Position numbers and translations under genes: made by a program
The notes under the pieces: model-generated
What the model saw: the letters and a program-made list of their open reading frames with translations, nothing else
Database searches by the model: none
Told to the model about the DNA's origin: nothing
Origin: Vicia villosa
Lineage: Eukaryota; Streptophyta; Magnoliopsida; Fabales; Fabaceae
Assembly: GCF_029867415.1 (NCBI RefSeq)
Contig: NC_081183.1
Coordinates: 18,534,404-18,598,403, forward strand
DNA: 64,000 nucleotides
Direction of reading: 5' to 3'
In this document: piece after piece, positions 13,319 through 24,318 of the stretch
Position numbering within the stretch: position 1 is the stretch's first letter
How the letters are laid out: the number at the start of each line of letters is the position of its first letter

Positions 13319-14882
13319 CGGCGAAGATTTTGAGGATTCATCTATGGAGGCTCGAAGATGGGAGCCATCTTGAAGGCTGTTGGCAAGCAAACAAGCAAGG
13401 TATGCAAGTTTCTCTTCTCCTTCTCTTTTCTGAATTTTTCTGTAACTTAGAAGTTACCTACTGCTGGCTCTTTTCTCCCCTGTTTTTTCTGCCCGTTTTT
13501 ATTTGTGTGCCTCTCTTCTATATATAGAGGAAAGGATAAGGGACATCTTTGGTCATTTTGGCAACTAAGCTTAGTCTTTAAGCTCACTTAGTTGTTAAGT
13601 TGTAATCATTACAAAGAATATAATCATTGCAAAAATTCCTTGAATGCTAAGTTTGCTTAATAACCAAGTCCCACAAGAAAAGGCACATGGGATATATATT
13701 ATGCACATGGGATAGAATATATTCTTCACAACTCTTGCAAGTGAAAGTTCCACGACATGTCTTGTTCTCATGTCATGAAATATGTAGCATCTAAGTATAG
13801 TAGTTATGAAATAATATATATCCCTTTGAATTTCTTTGACTTTTGACTTTTTGACTTTGATTTTGGGCTTTTGGGCCCTCTTGAATTATTTTTGTTAGAC
13901 TTTTGCTAATTCCACCCTTTTTATTTCTTTTTCATGTGACATGAGTCTTTGAAGAAACTTGGACTTGAAGAATGGAAGCTTGAAGATTGAAGAATGAATT
14001 CAAGAAAAAATTGTATTTTTGCTTGTTGTAATTCCAATTCATTCCACCTTAGAATTGTATGAATTTGGACTTTGTATTCTTGAAAGTGAATGAAACTTTG
14101 AATGTTGGAATACCTTGAATTTTGAATGAAGTTCACTTTGTAATTCATTTGAAAATTTGGAATTGTTTATGTAAAGAAATTCCACTCTTGAATCTTCCTT
14201 TAAAATCTTGAATGAAATTGCTATTCAAACATGAAGTTTGAATATTCTTGAATGTACTTGAATGGAATTTGCAAATTTGAATGATCCATGGTAATTCTTG
14301 AATAGGGATGGTAGAATACCTTTGAGCTAGTGAGAAATTTGAATTTCAAGTCTTGAAAAGTGTTCTTGTACCATGAATTTTGAAATGATATTGGACTCAC
14401 AACCCTTAAATTCATGATCTTGAATAATCACTTGAATTTATCTTTCAACAAATGAACTAAAAGATATTCTCTTGCAAATTTGAAGAAATTCCCATGAATG
14501 ATCTTGATCTTGTTTCAAAATTCCAAATAATTCACATGAGCCAATTTTCTTTATTATGATGAATCCGTAGGCCAAAAAGCATGAAATCAATTCCAAACAT
14601 CCTCTTGAATCCACAAATTGGAAATGACGCACTTTATTTGAAAAACCTCCATGGACATGAAATTATTTTGCAATGAATGAGTGAATAAATGCAGTCTCGA
14701 TCATGGCTTCCAAACCGATCAAGAAACATTTTTGAATTTGATGTCAATGATGTGACATCTCAGGGGGGTCAAAAATTAGGGTATGACAGCAGTATTTTAC
14801 AAATCTAACTATTTTGCTAAATATCATTGTTATTAATCTAACCATTTTAAATTAATATTTAACAAATGTTATTATAAAAGTA

Positions 14883-14896
14883 TTGACTGCAGTCAA
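14883..14896. promoter_or_regulatory. Palindromic double W-box, unit 1
   Basis: TTGACTGCAGTCAA is a perfect 14-bp palindrome containing two inverted TTGACT cores, the W-box recognised by WRKY factors. A third TTGACT follows at 14911. It lies about 1.25 kb upstream of the dioxygenase start codon. Function is inferred from motif identity. Confidence 0.4.
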
Positions 14897-15050
14897 CAAT
14901 ATTGATTTTTTTGACTTTCATATGTAGATTATTTTAAGAAGGGGCACATGAGTTATGTCATTTATGGCCATATACATTGGATTCTTAAGACAAAAAAAAT
15001 ATTGTTGTTAAGGCAGACGGTGCAAAAAACAAAAACAAAATTTTTTTTGG

Positions 15051-15540
15051 TAAATGAGAATGGTCCTACAAACAAAAAATAATATTGGTAAATGAGAATG
15101 GTCCTACAAACAAAAATAAAAAATAATATTGGAAAATGAGAATGGTGAAACAAACAAAAACAAAAAAATTATATTGAGAAATAAGAATGGTGCAACAAAC
15201 AAAAACAAAAAACAATATTGGAGAATGAGAATGGTGCAACAAACAAAAACAAAAAACAATATTGGGGAATGAGAATGGTGCAACAAACAAAAACAAAAAG
15301 TAATATTGGTAAATGAGAATGGTCCTACAAACAAAAACAAAAAGTAATATTGGTAAATGAGAATGGTCCTACAAACAAAAATAAAAAATAATATTGGAAA
15401 ATGAGAATGGTGAAACAAACAAAAACAAAAAAATAATATTGGGAAATAAGAATGGTGCAACAAACAAAATCAAAAAACAATATTGGGGAATGAGAATGGT
15501 GCAACAAACAAAAACAAAAAATAATATTGGAAAATGAGAG
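15051..15540 (+). repeat. Promoter-proximal minisatellite, unit 1
   Basis: About eleven imperfect copies of a 38-46-bp unit with the core AATGAGAATGGT followed by CAAACAAAAACAAAAA and AATATTGG. One strand is nearly free of stop codons, which generates long Phe/Val/Cys-rich frames on the minus strand. These are low-complexity artefacts and not genes. It ends about 500 bp upstream of the TATA box. Confidence 0.92.
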
Positions 15541-16045
15541 TGGATGAGGATGTCGTATATTTGGCCATAGTAATTTGGGGAGAAAGAAAATCTAATTCTT
15601 TTATAGGTGAAGAGAAGATGAGATAGTATCGAGACATTGAAAGGTACGAAGAATGATAGCTACTATGAAAGTATTCAAATGAATATTTTTTATTTTGAAA
15701 GATTAATTACTTAAGGTTTAATTATGTGATTAGTCTTTACAAATATATCATTTTTTGATATTATCAATACAAATTTTTGTGTTTGAATTTTGTGTAATTT
15801 TCTTTTACTTTTTGTGCTTTGTTCTTTTATTTTAAGGTAAAGAACTATTTTAGTATTTTAGTTCCTCGCAAAAATTGGAGAGGTCAAATAAATTCATAAA
15901 TAAAAAATAGTATCTATTTAATTTTTTGCTAAATTTAATCAAGTCGTATTAGTCCTTATGTCAATATATTTGTAAACCGTTTTTTTTCTTACTTTTTAAC
16001 CGTGGCTGAACTCCTTATGTGTATTATTTTTCACTTACGAAGACT

Positions 16046-16053
16046 TATAAAAG
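16046..16053 (+). promoter_or_regulatory. TATA box of dioxygenase gene copy 1
   Basis: TATAAAAG lies 95 bp upstream of the ATG at 16141, a typical plant core-promoter spacing. A CAAC/TTCCTC-rich 5' untranslated segment follows. Confidence 0.7.
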
Positions 16054-16140
16054 CATATCACTCATGTTACATTCGTTAATAAGTTTCCTTCTTTCACAAC
16101 AATTTCCTCTTAATCCAAGCATAAAAAATTGCACACTTTC

Positions 16141-17407
16141 ATGGCACAAATTTCCAACTCCTCAGATTCATTGTACAACTTTGTTGTAAGAGATGGAAAT
16201 GGGATCAAAGGTTTAGTTGACTCAGGTTTATCAGAGGTTCCAAAAATATACATACAACCCATAAACAACAGAATCAACAAACTAAACTCAAAACCATGTG
16301 AAATTCAACCTATTGATTTATCAAAACTCAATGGGCCAGAACATGAAAAAGTGGTGGATGAAATTGTTAGAGCTGCTGAGACACTTGGATTCTTTCAAGT
16401 AGTGAATCATTGTGTTCCTCCCGAGTTGTTGGAATCACTTAAAGATTCAGCACACTCTTTCTTCAACTTGCCACCAGAGGAGAAAGTTATTTACCGCAAT
16501 AGTGCGAGTAATACGAGATATAAAACTAGCTTTGTACCTGAGTTAGAAAAAGTGTTGGAATGGAAAGATTATATCAATATGGTTTATAGTTGTGATGAAG
16601 ATGCTCTTCAACATTGGCCTAATATATGCAAGTAAGTCCAATCTAATATAGCATACATATTAGACATTATAGGTTTTGTTGAATTATTTATTTCTCTCAA
16701 TTTGCAGGGAAGTTGCACTTGAATATTTGAAGTTATCATCCAAGATAGCGAGAGACTTATTAAAAATATTAATTGATAAACTTGGAGTGAAACTAGATGA
16801 GTCAAAAATGGAGAGTCTTATTGGTACGAAGATGGTTAACATGAACTACTATCCAGCATGTCCAAATCCAGAACTCACCGCCGGTACAGTGCGTCACTCA
16901 GACTCAGGAACTATCACAATTCTTCTTCAAGATGGAATTGGTGGATTGCATGTTAAATCGGAAGATGAGAGTAATGATGAAAAAGAAGTGTGGCTTGAAA
17001 TTCCTCCAATCCAGGAAGCTTTAGTCATCAATGTTGGTGATGCTTTAGAGGTTTGATATATCTTTAAATCAAAAAATACGACATAGTTAAAATCTTAAAA
17101 TTGTACTAATGTACTTTGCATCATAACTAATAATCCTTTTGTATTTTACTTGAAGGTACTTAGCAATGGAAAATATAAAAGTGCTGAACATAGAGTACTG
17201 ACAACTTCCACACAATCAAGAGTATCAGTTCCAATGTTCAGTCTTCCTATGTTTACTGAGAGGATTGGCCCATTTCCAGAATTGGTGAAGAAAGATGGAT
17301 TTGCTGGTTATAGAGATGTCTTGTGGCAGGATTATATGGACAACTACTTTAGGAGTTCTCATGATGGAAAAAAGACTCTTGATTTTGCAAAAATCAACTC
17401 TACTTAA
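16141..17407 (+). CDS. Fe(II)/2-oxoglutarate-dependent dioxygenase, F6'H/S8H-like, copy 1
   Basis: Three exons, 16141-16631, 16708-17050 and 17156-17407, with GT-AG introns of 76 and 105 bp, encode 361 residues, the usual length of the family. The N-terminal DIOX_N region (about 55-165) precedes a jelly-roll 2OG-Fe(II) domain (about 205-310). The iron ligands His227, Asp229 and His290 and the 2OG-binding Arg300-x-Ser302 are present, as is the NYYPACPNP motif near 210-218. Overall sequence, including the N-terminal 'YIQP' and the C-terminal DGKKT-DFAK tail, resembles feruloyl-CoA 6'-hydroxylase and scopoletin 8-hydroxylase of coumarin synthesis. Oddities are NHCV in place of the usual NHGV (residues 89-92) and Val in place of Gly before the RHSD motif. 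It is presumably cytosolic, with no signal peptide. Substrate is not proven by sequence. An in-frame TTG at 16129 is not a plausible start. Confidence 0.92.
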
Positions 17408-17463
17408 TAATTCTATAAAAGAGAGTATGAAGTATGTGTTTAATTTTTTAAATGAGTTTTAAT

Positions 17464-17782
17464 TTAGAAGTCAGTGGACAAATAAAAAGTTCTTGTAGTG
17501 GAAAGGCCAAGAGGTTAGTGGTCTTTTAATAGAACTCAGTTGCATCTTAATTCCTAGAATAGTAGTATCTTGGGTCTTTATAAAGACTTTGTTGTATTTT
17601 CATTTCAATAAGCAAGAGAGCAATATATAAAGTAGTATTTATATCAACAAATTGGCATTAGAGCTAATGGCGAACGTGATGAGTGAAATGCCACTACCAC
17701 GACTAACAACGTCTAACTACGAAAACTGGAGTATTCAAATGAACGCTCGTCTTGGATTTTTAGATAAGTGGGAGGTTGTAAC
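17464..17782 (+). mobile_element. Ty1/copia fragment: LTR end, primer site, gag start, unit 1
   Basis: About 186 bp of LTR-like sequence ending TATATCAACA (17649) is followed by TGGCATTAGAGC (17653-17664), a variant tRNA-Met primer site. An ATG at 17667 then opens about 38 codons of copia Gag N-terminus, with the typical 'LTTSNYENWSIQM' motif. The frame is then lost. It begins only 57 bp after the dioxygenase stop codon, so it probably supplies the gene's 3' untranslated region and perhaps its poly(A) signal. It is carried in every array unit. Confidence 0.75.
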
Positions 17783-18876
17783 ACCCATCTAAACGCACAT
17801 ATATAATTCGCATAAATTCTAATAATTAAATTAACACGAATCACAAACTAGAGTGTCACCTTGATAAGAACTTCATAATAAAACGTCCTGCTCTGTAACA
17901 CGGGTTTTCAAATTGTCAAAACAAAATACTTCTTCAATGACAACAATTGTAATTCAAATTCTCATAGCGGAATTCATATTTCAAAACATCTTAAATACCA
18001 CAACAGATAGTTCAGATCTCAAAACAATTAAAAGAATGACATTGTTCCAATTAAATGACCCCAACCCCGATGTTACGTAAGAGAGCAAGACCATCTTTAT
18101 TCCAAATAAAGCGCTAAAAGATTTCATGAAACTATCCTCCAAACACCAACGAACTATTCTTGATTACTTGCGCGTTACCCACGTGGAGGTAAAATTCAAA
18201 CAGAAACGGTGAGTAATTCATAGTCATTATAGAAGACATAAGGGAGAAATATAGTAGTTATACAATAGGCATCATTAATTATACATATACTAACGCATGT
18301 GTATCCTCATACTTCACATATTTACTCACACCTGCACATCATCATCTACTCACAACATCATCACATAATTCAGTCACATTCCTTAATTAAATCTCACTTA
18401 TTCACGAATTGTCAAACATCACGCAATCAAAAATTATGCAATGTCACAAAGAATGCAATGCTACATGTCATACACCAAATTTGACCGCCTCGAGCATCAA
18501 CAATTTATTTTCCTTTCCTCTGTGCATTTAAATTAAATTTGTAGGGTGCATATTTAAAAGAATTATGATTTGCTTCAAATATTCAAAATAATTGTTGCTT
18601 ATGAGATGCATATTTAAGTTGTTAAATAGAGAGGTGTATTTAAAAACAAGTATGTATATAATTGGGCTTAGTAATATAAAATGAGGGTGAGTTTATTTAT
18701 TTGGGTCTGGGAAGAAATCTAAGAGGGTGTATCTATCAGTGGGCTTAACATTCTAAGATTGTCACCCAATATTAGGTTAAATTATAATATTATTTTGAAG
18801 TTTAATAAATCCTAAACAAATAGTCATTTCTTATTATTATTACTAATATTATCAATAATTATGTTCTTATCATGTT
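17783..18876. other. Intergenic remainder of array unit 1; possible decayed LTR
   Basis: No coding sequence. It starts at a TGTAACACCC-type boundary (17777) reminiscent of a Ty3/gypsy LTR start, and contains CA-rich segments around 18290-18400, but I found no matching second end. The last ~200 bp are AT-rich. The same holds for 21872-22965 and 25961-27054. Confidence 0.4.
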
Positions 18877-18970
18877 GCAGTATTTTACAAATCTAACTAT
18901 TTTGCTAAATATCATTGTTATTAATCTAACCATTATAAATTAATATTTAACAAATGTTATTATAAAAGTA

Positions 18971-18984
18971 TTGACTGCAGTCAA
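18971..18984. promoter_or_regulatory. Palindromic double W-box, unit 2
   Basis: Identical copy of the 14-bp palindrome seen in unit 1, upstream of gene copy 2. Confidence 0.4.
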
Positions 18985-19138
18985 CAATATTGATTTTTTT
19001 GACTTTCATATGTAGATTATTTTAAGAAGGGGCACATGAGTTATGTCATTTATGGCCATATACATTGGATTCTTAAGACAAAAAAATATTGTTGTTAAGG
19101 CAGACGGTGCAAAAAACAAAAACAAAAACTTTTTTTGG

Positions 19139-19628
19139 TAAATGAGAATGGTCCTACAAACAAAAAATAATATTGGTAAATGAGAATGGTCCTACAAACA
19201 AAAATAAAAAATAATATTGGAAAATGAGAATGGTGAAACAAACAAAAACAAAAAAATTATATTGAGAAATAAGAATGGTGCAACAAACAAAAACAAAAAA
19301 CAATATTGGAGAATGAGAATGGTGCAACAAACAAAAACAAAAAACAATATTGGGGAATGAGAATGGTGCAACAAACAAAAACAAAAAGTAATATTGGTAA
19401 ATGAGAATGGTCCTACAAACAAAAACAAAAAGTAATATTGGTAAATGAGAATGGTCCTACAAACAAAAATAAAAAATAATATTGGAAAATGAGAATGGTG
19501 AAACAAACAAAAACAAAAAAATAATATTGGGAAATAAGAATGGTGCAACAAACAAAATCAAAAAACAATATTGGGGAATGAGAATGGTGCAACAAACAAA
19601 AACAAAAAATAATATTGGAAAATGAGAG
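19139..19628 (+). repeat. Promoter-proximal minisatellite, unit 2
   Basis: Same repeat number and order of variants as unit 1; only the flanking homopolymer tract differs. Confidence 0.92.
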
Positions 19629-20134
19629 TGGATGAGGATGTCGTATATTTGGCCATAGTAATTTGGGGAGAAAGAAAATCTAATTCTTTTATAGGTGAAG
19701 AGAAGATGAGATAGTATCGAGACATTGAAAGGTACGAAGAATGATAGCTACTATGAAAGTATTCAAATGAATATTTTTTATTTTGAAAGATTAATTACTT
19801 AAGGTTTAATTATGTGATTAGTCTTTACAAATATATCATTTTTTGATATTATCAATACAAATTTTTGTGTTTGAATTTTGTGTAATTTTCTTTTACTTTT
19901 TGTGCTTTGTTCTTTTATTTTAAGGTAAAGAACTATTTTAGTATTTTAGTTCCTCGCAAAAATTGGAGAGGTCAAATAAATTCATAAATAAAAAATAGTA
20001 TCTATTTAATTTTTTGCTAAATTTAATCAAGTCGTATTAGTCCTTATGTCAATATATTTTTAAACCGTTTTTTTTTCTTACTTTTTAACCGTGGCTGAAC
20101 TCCTTATGTGTATTATTTTTCACTTACGAAGACT

Positions 20135-20142
20135 TATAAAAG
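20135..20142 (+). promoter_or_regulatory. TATA box of dioxygenase gene copy 2
   Basis: TATAAAAG, 95 bp before the ATG at 20230. Confidence 0.7.
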
Positions 20143-20229
20143 CATATCACTCATGTTACATTCGTTAATAAGTTTCCTTCTTTCACAACAATTTCCTCTT
20201 AATCCAAGCATAAAAAATTGCACACTTTC

Positions 20230-21496
20230 ATGGCACAAATTTCCAACTCCTCAGATTCATTGTACAACTTTGTTGTAAGAGATGGAAATGGGATCAAAGG
20301 TTTAGTTGACTCAGGTTTATCAGAGGTTCCAAAAATATACATACAACCCATAAACAACAGAATCAACAAACTAAACTCAAAACCATGTGAAATTCAACCT
20401 ATTGATTTATCAAAACTCAATGGGCCAGAACATGAAAAAGTGGTGGATGAAATTGTTAGAGCTGCTGAGACACTTGGATTCTTTCAAGTAGTGAATCATT
20501 GTGTTCCTCCCGAGTTGTTGGAATCACTTAAAGATTCAGCACACTCTTTCTTCAACTTGCCACCAGAGGAGAAAGTTATTTACCGCAATAGTGCGAGTAA
20601 TACGAGATATAAAACTAGCTTTGTACCTGAGTTAGAAAAAGTGTTGGAATGGAAAGATTATATCAATATGGTTTATAGTTGTGATGAAGATGCTCTTCAA
20701 CATTGGCCTAATATATGCAAGTAAGTCCAATCTAATATAGCATACATATTAGACATTATAGGTTTTGTTGAATTATTTATTTCTCTCAATTTGCAGGGAA
20801 GTTGCACTTGAATATTTGAAGTTATCATCCAAGATAGCGAGAGACTTATTAAAAATATTAATTGATAAACTTGGAGTGAAACTAGATGAGTCAAAAATGG
20901 AGAGTCTTATTGGTACGAAGATGGTTAACATGAACTACTATCCAGCATGTCCAAATCCAGAACTCACCGCCGGTACAGTGCGTCACTCAGACTCAGGAAC
21001 TATCACAATTCTTCTTCAAGATGGAATTGGTGGATTGCATGTTAAATCGGAAGATGAGAGTAATGATGAAAAAGAAGTGTGGCTTGAAATTCCTCCAATC
21101 CAGGAAGCTTTAGTCATCAATGTTGGTGATGCTTTAGAGGTTTGATATATCTTTAAATCAAAAAATACGACATAGTTAAAATCTTAAAATTGTACTAATG
21201 TACTTTGCATCATAACTAATAATCCTTTTGTATTTTACTTGAAGGTACTTAGCAATGGAAAATATAAAAGTGCTGAACATAGAGTACTGACAACTTCCAC
21301 ACAATCAAGAGTATCAGTTCCAATGTTCAGTCTTCCTATGTTTACTGAGAGGATTGGCCCATTTCCAGAATTGGTGAAGAAAGATGGATTTGCTGGTTAT
21401 AGAGATGTCTTGTGGCAGGATTATATGGACAACTACTTTAGGAGTTCTCATGATGGAAAAAAGACTCTTGATTTTGCAAAAATCAACTCTACTTAA
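20230..21496 (+). CDS. Fe(II)/2-oxoglutarate-dependent dioxygenase, F6'H/S8H-like, copy 2
   Basis: Exons 20230-20720, 20797-21139 and 21245-21496. The encoded 361-residue protein is identical to copy 1, the splice sites are the same and the introns appear unchanged. All catalytic residues (His227, Asp229, His290, Arg300, Ser302) are retained, so nothing in the sequence suggests it is a pseudogene. Its promoter region differs from copy 1 only in a homopolymer length and a G-to-T change near 20060. Confidence 0.92.
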
Positions 21497-21552
21497 TAAT
21501 TCTATAAAAGAGAGTATGAAGTATGTGTTTAATTTTTTAAATGAGTTTTAAT

Positions 21553-21871
21553 TTAGAAGTCAGTGGACAAATAAAAAGTTCTTGTAGTGGAAAGGCCAAG
21601 AGGTTAGTGGTCTTTTAATAGAACTCAGTTGCATCTTAATTCCTAGAATAGTAGTATCTTGGGTCTTTATAAAGACTTTGTTGTATTTTCATTTCAATAA
21701 GCAAGAGAGCAATATATAAAGTAGTATTTATATCAACAAATTGGCATTAGAGCTAATGGCGAACGTGATGAGTGAAATGCCACTACCACGACTAACAACG
21801 TCTAACTACGAAAACTGGAGTATTCAAATGAACGCTCGTCTTGGATTTTTAGATAAGTGGGAGGTTGTAAC
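21553..21871 (+). mobile_element. Ty1/copia fragment: LTR end, primer site, gag start, unit 2
   Basis: Copy of the unit 1 fragment, 57 bp after the gene 2 stop codon; no differences seen. Confidence 0.75.
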
Positions 21872-23059
21872 ACCCATCTAAACGCACATATATAATTCGC
21901 ATAAATTCTAATAATTAAATTAACACGAATCACAAACTAGAGTGTCACCTTGATAAGAACTTCATAATAAAACGTCCTGCTCTGTAACACGGGTTTTCAA
22001 ATTGTCAAAACAAAATACTTCTTCAATGACAACAATTGTAATTCAAATTCTCATAGCGGAATTCATATTTCAAAACATCTTAAATACCACAACAGATAGT
22101 TCAGATCTCAAAACAATTAAAAGAATGACATTGTTCCAATTAAATGACCCCAACCCCGATGTTACGTAAGAGAGCAAGACCATCTTTATTCCAAATAAAG
22201 CGCTAAAAGATTTCATGAAACTATCCTCCAAACACCAACGAACTATTCTTGATTACTTGCGCGTTACCCACGTGGAGGTAACATTCAAACAGAAAGGGTG
22301 AGTAATTCATAGTCATTATAGAAGACATAAGGGAGAAATATAGTAGTTATACAATAGGCATCATTAATTATACATATACTAACGCATGTGTATCCTCATA
22401 CTTCACATATTTACTCACACCTGCACATCATCATCTACTCACAACATCATCACATAATTCAGTCACATTCCTTAATTAAATCTCACTTATTCACGAATTG
22501 TCAAACATCACGCAATCAAAAATTATGCAATGTCACAAAGAATGCAATGCTACATGTCATACACCAAATTTGACCGCCTCGAGCATCAACAATTTATTTT
22601 CCTTTCCTCTGTGCATTTAAATTAAATTTGTAGGGTGCATATTTAAAAGAATTATGATTTGCTTCAAATATTCAAAATAATTGTTGCTTATGAGATGCAT
22701 ATTTAAGTTGTTAAATAGAGAGGTGTATTTAAAAACAAGTATGTATATAATTGGGCTTAGTAATATAAAATGAGGGTGAGTTTATTTATTTGGGTCTGGG
22801 AAGAAATCTAAGAGGGTGTATCTATCAGTGGGCTTAACATTCTAAGATTGTCACCCAATATTAGGTTAAATTATAATATTATTTTGAAGTTTAATAAATC
22901 CTAAACAAATAGTCATTTCTTATTATTATTACTAATATTATCAATAATTATGTTCTTATCATGTTGCAGTATTTTACAAATCTAACTATTTTGCTAAATA
23001 TCATTGTTATTAATCTAACCATTATAAATTAATATTTAACAAATGTTATTATAAAAGTA

Positions 23060-23073
23060 TTGACTGCAGTCAA
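23060..23073. promoter_or_regulatory. Palindromic double W-box, unit 3
   Basis: Identical palindrome upstream of gene copy 3. Confidence 0.4.
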
Positions 23074-23227
23074 CAATATTGATTTTTTTGACTTTCATAT
23101 GTAGATTATTTTAAGAAGGGGCACATGAGTTATGTCATTTATGGCCATATACATTGGATTCTTAAGACAAAAAAATATTGTTGTTAAGGCAGACGGTGCA
23201 AAAAACAAAAACAAAAAAATTTTTTGG

Positions 23228-23717
23228 TAAATGAGAATGGTCCTACAAACAAAAAATAATATTGGTAAATGAGAATGGTCCTACAAACAAAAATAAAAAA
23301 TAATATTGGAAAATGAGAATGGTGAAACAAACAAAAACAAAAAAATTATATTGAGAAATAAGAATGGTGCAACAAACAAAAACAAAAAACAATATTGGAG
23401 AATGAGAATGGTGCAACAAACAAAAACAAAAAACAATATTGGGGAATGAGAATGGTGCAACAAACAAAAACAAAAAGTAATATTGGTAAATGAGAATGGT
23501 CCTACAAACAAAAACAAAAAGTAATATTGGTAAATGAGAATGGTCCTACAAACAAAAATAAAAAATAATATTGGAAAATGAGAATGGTGAAACAAACAAA
23601 AACAAAAAAATAATATTGGGAAATAAGAATGGTGCAACAAACAAAATCAAAAAACAATATTGGGGAATGAGAATGGTGCAACAAACAAAAACAAAAAATA
23701 ATATTGGAAAATGAGAG
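23228..23717 (+). repeat. Promoter-proximal minisatellite, unit 3
   Basis: Same organisation as units 1 and 2. Confidence 0.92.
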
Positions 23718-24223
23718 TGGATGAGGATGTCGTATATTTGGCCATAGTAATTTGGGGAGAAAGAAAATCTAATTCTTTTATAGGTGAAGAGAAGATGAGA
23801 TAGTATCGAGACATTGAAAGGTACGAAGAATGATAGCTACTATGAAAGTATTCAAATGAATATTTTTTATTTTGAAAGATTAATTACTTAAGGTTTAATT
23901 ATGTGATTAGTCTTTACAAATATATCATTTTTTGATATTATCAATACAAATTTTTGTGTTTGAATTTTGTGTAATTTTCTTTTACTTTTTGTGCTTTGTT
24001 CTTTTATTTTAAGGTAAAGAACTATTTTAGTATTTTAGTTCCTCGCAAAAATTGGAGAGGTCAAATAAATTCATAAATAAAAAATAGTATCTATTTAATT
24101 TTTTGCTAAATTTAATCAAGTCGTATTAGTCCTTATGTCAATATATTTTTAAACCGTTTTTTTTTCTTACTTTTTAACCGTGGCTGAACTCCTTATGTGT
24201 ATTATTTTTCACTTACGAAGACT

Positions 24224-24231
24224 TATAAAAG
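24224..24231 (+). promoter_or_regulatory. TATA box of dioxygenase gene copy 3
   Basis: TATAAAAG, 95 bp before the ATG at 24319. Confidence 0.7.
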
Positions 24232-24318
24232 CATATCACTCATGTTACATTCGTTAATAAGTTTCCTTCTTTCACAACAATTTCCTCTTAATCCAAGCAT
24301 AAAAAATTGCACACTTTC

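Noticed and set aside
15051..15540. Minus-strand open frames of 60-119 codons rich in Phe, Val and Cys, repeated in each array unit (also at 19154-19595, 23243-23684 and 27332-27773)
   Set aside because: They are translations of an A-rich minisatellite that lacks stop codons on one strand; there is no non-repetitive sequence, promoter or conserved start.
16129..16140. Upstream TTG as an alternative dioxygenase start
   Set aside because: Plant nuclear genes start at ATG; the ATG at 16141 gives the family-like N-terminus.
16608..16805. Minus-strand 65-codon frame across intron 1 of the dioxygenase gene
   Set aside because: It is the shadow of exons on the other strand and has no independent support.
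17783..18876. Complete Ty3/gypsy LTR within the array unit
   Set aside because: Only a TGTAACACCC-like start was seen; no matching end, primer site or polypurine tract supports calling an LTR.
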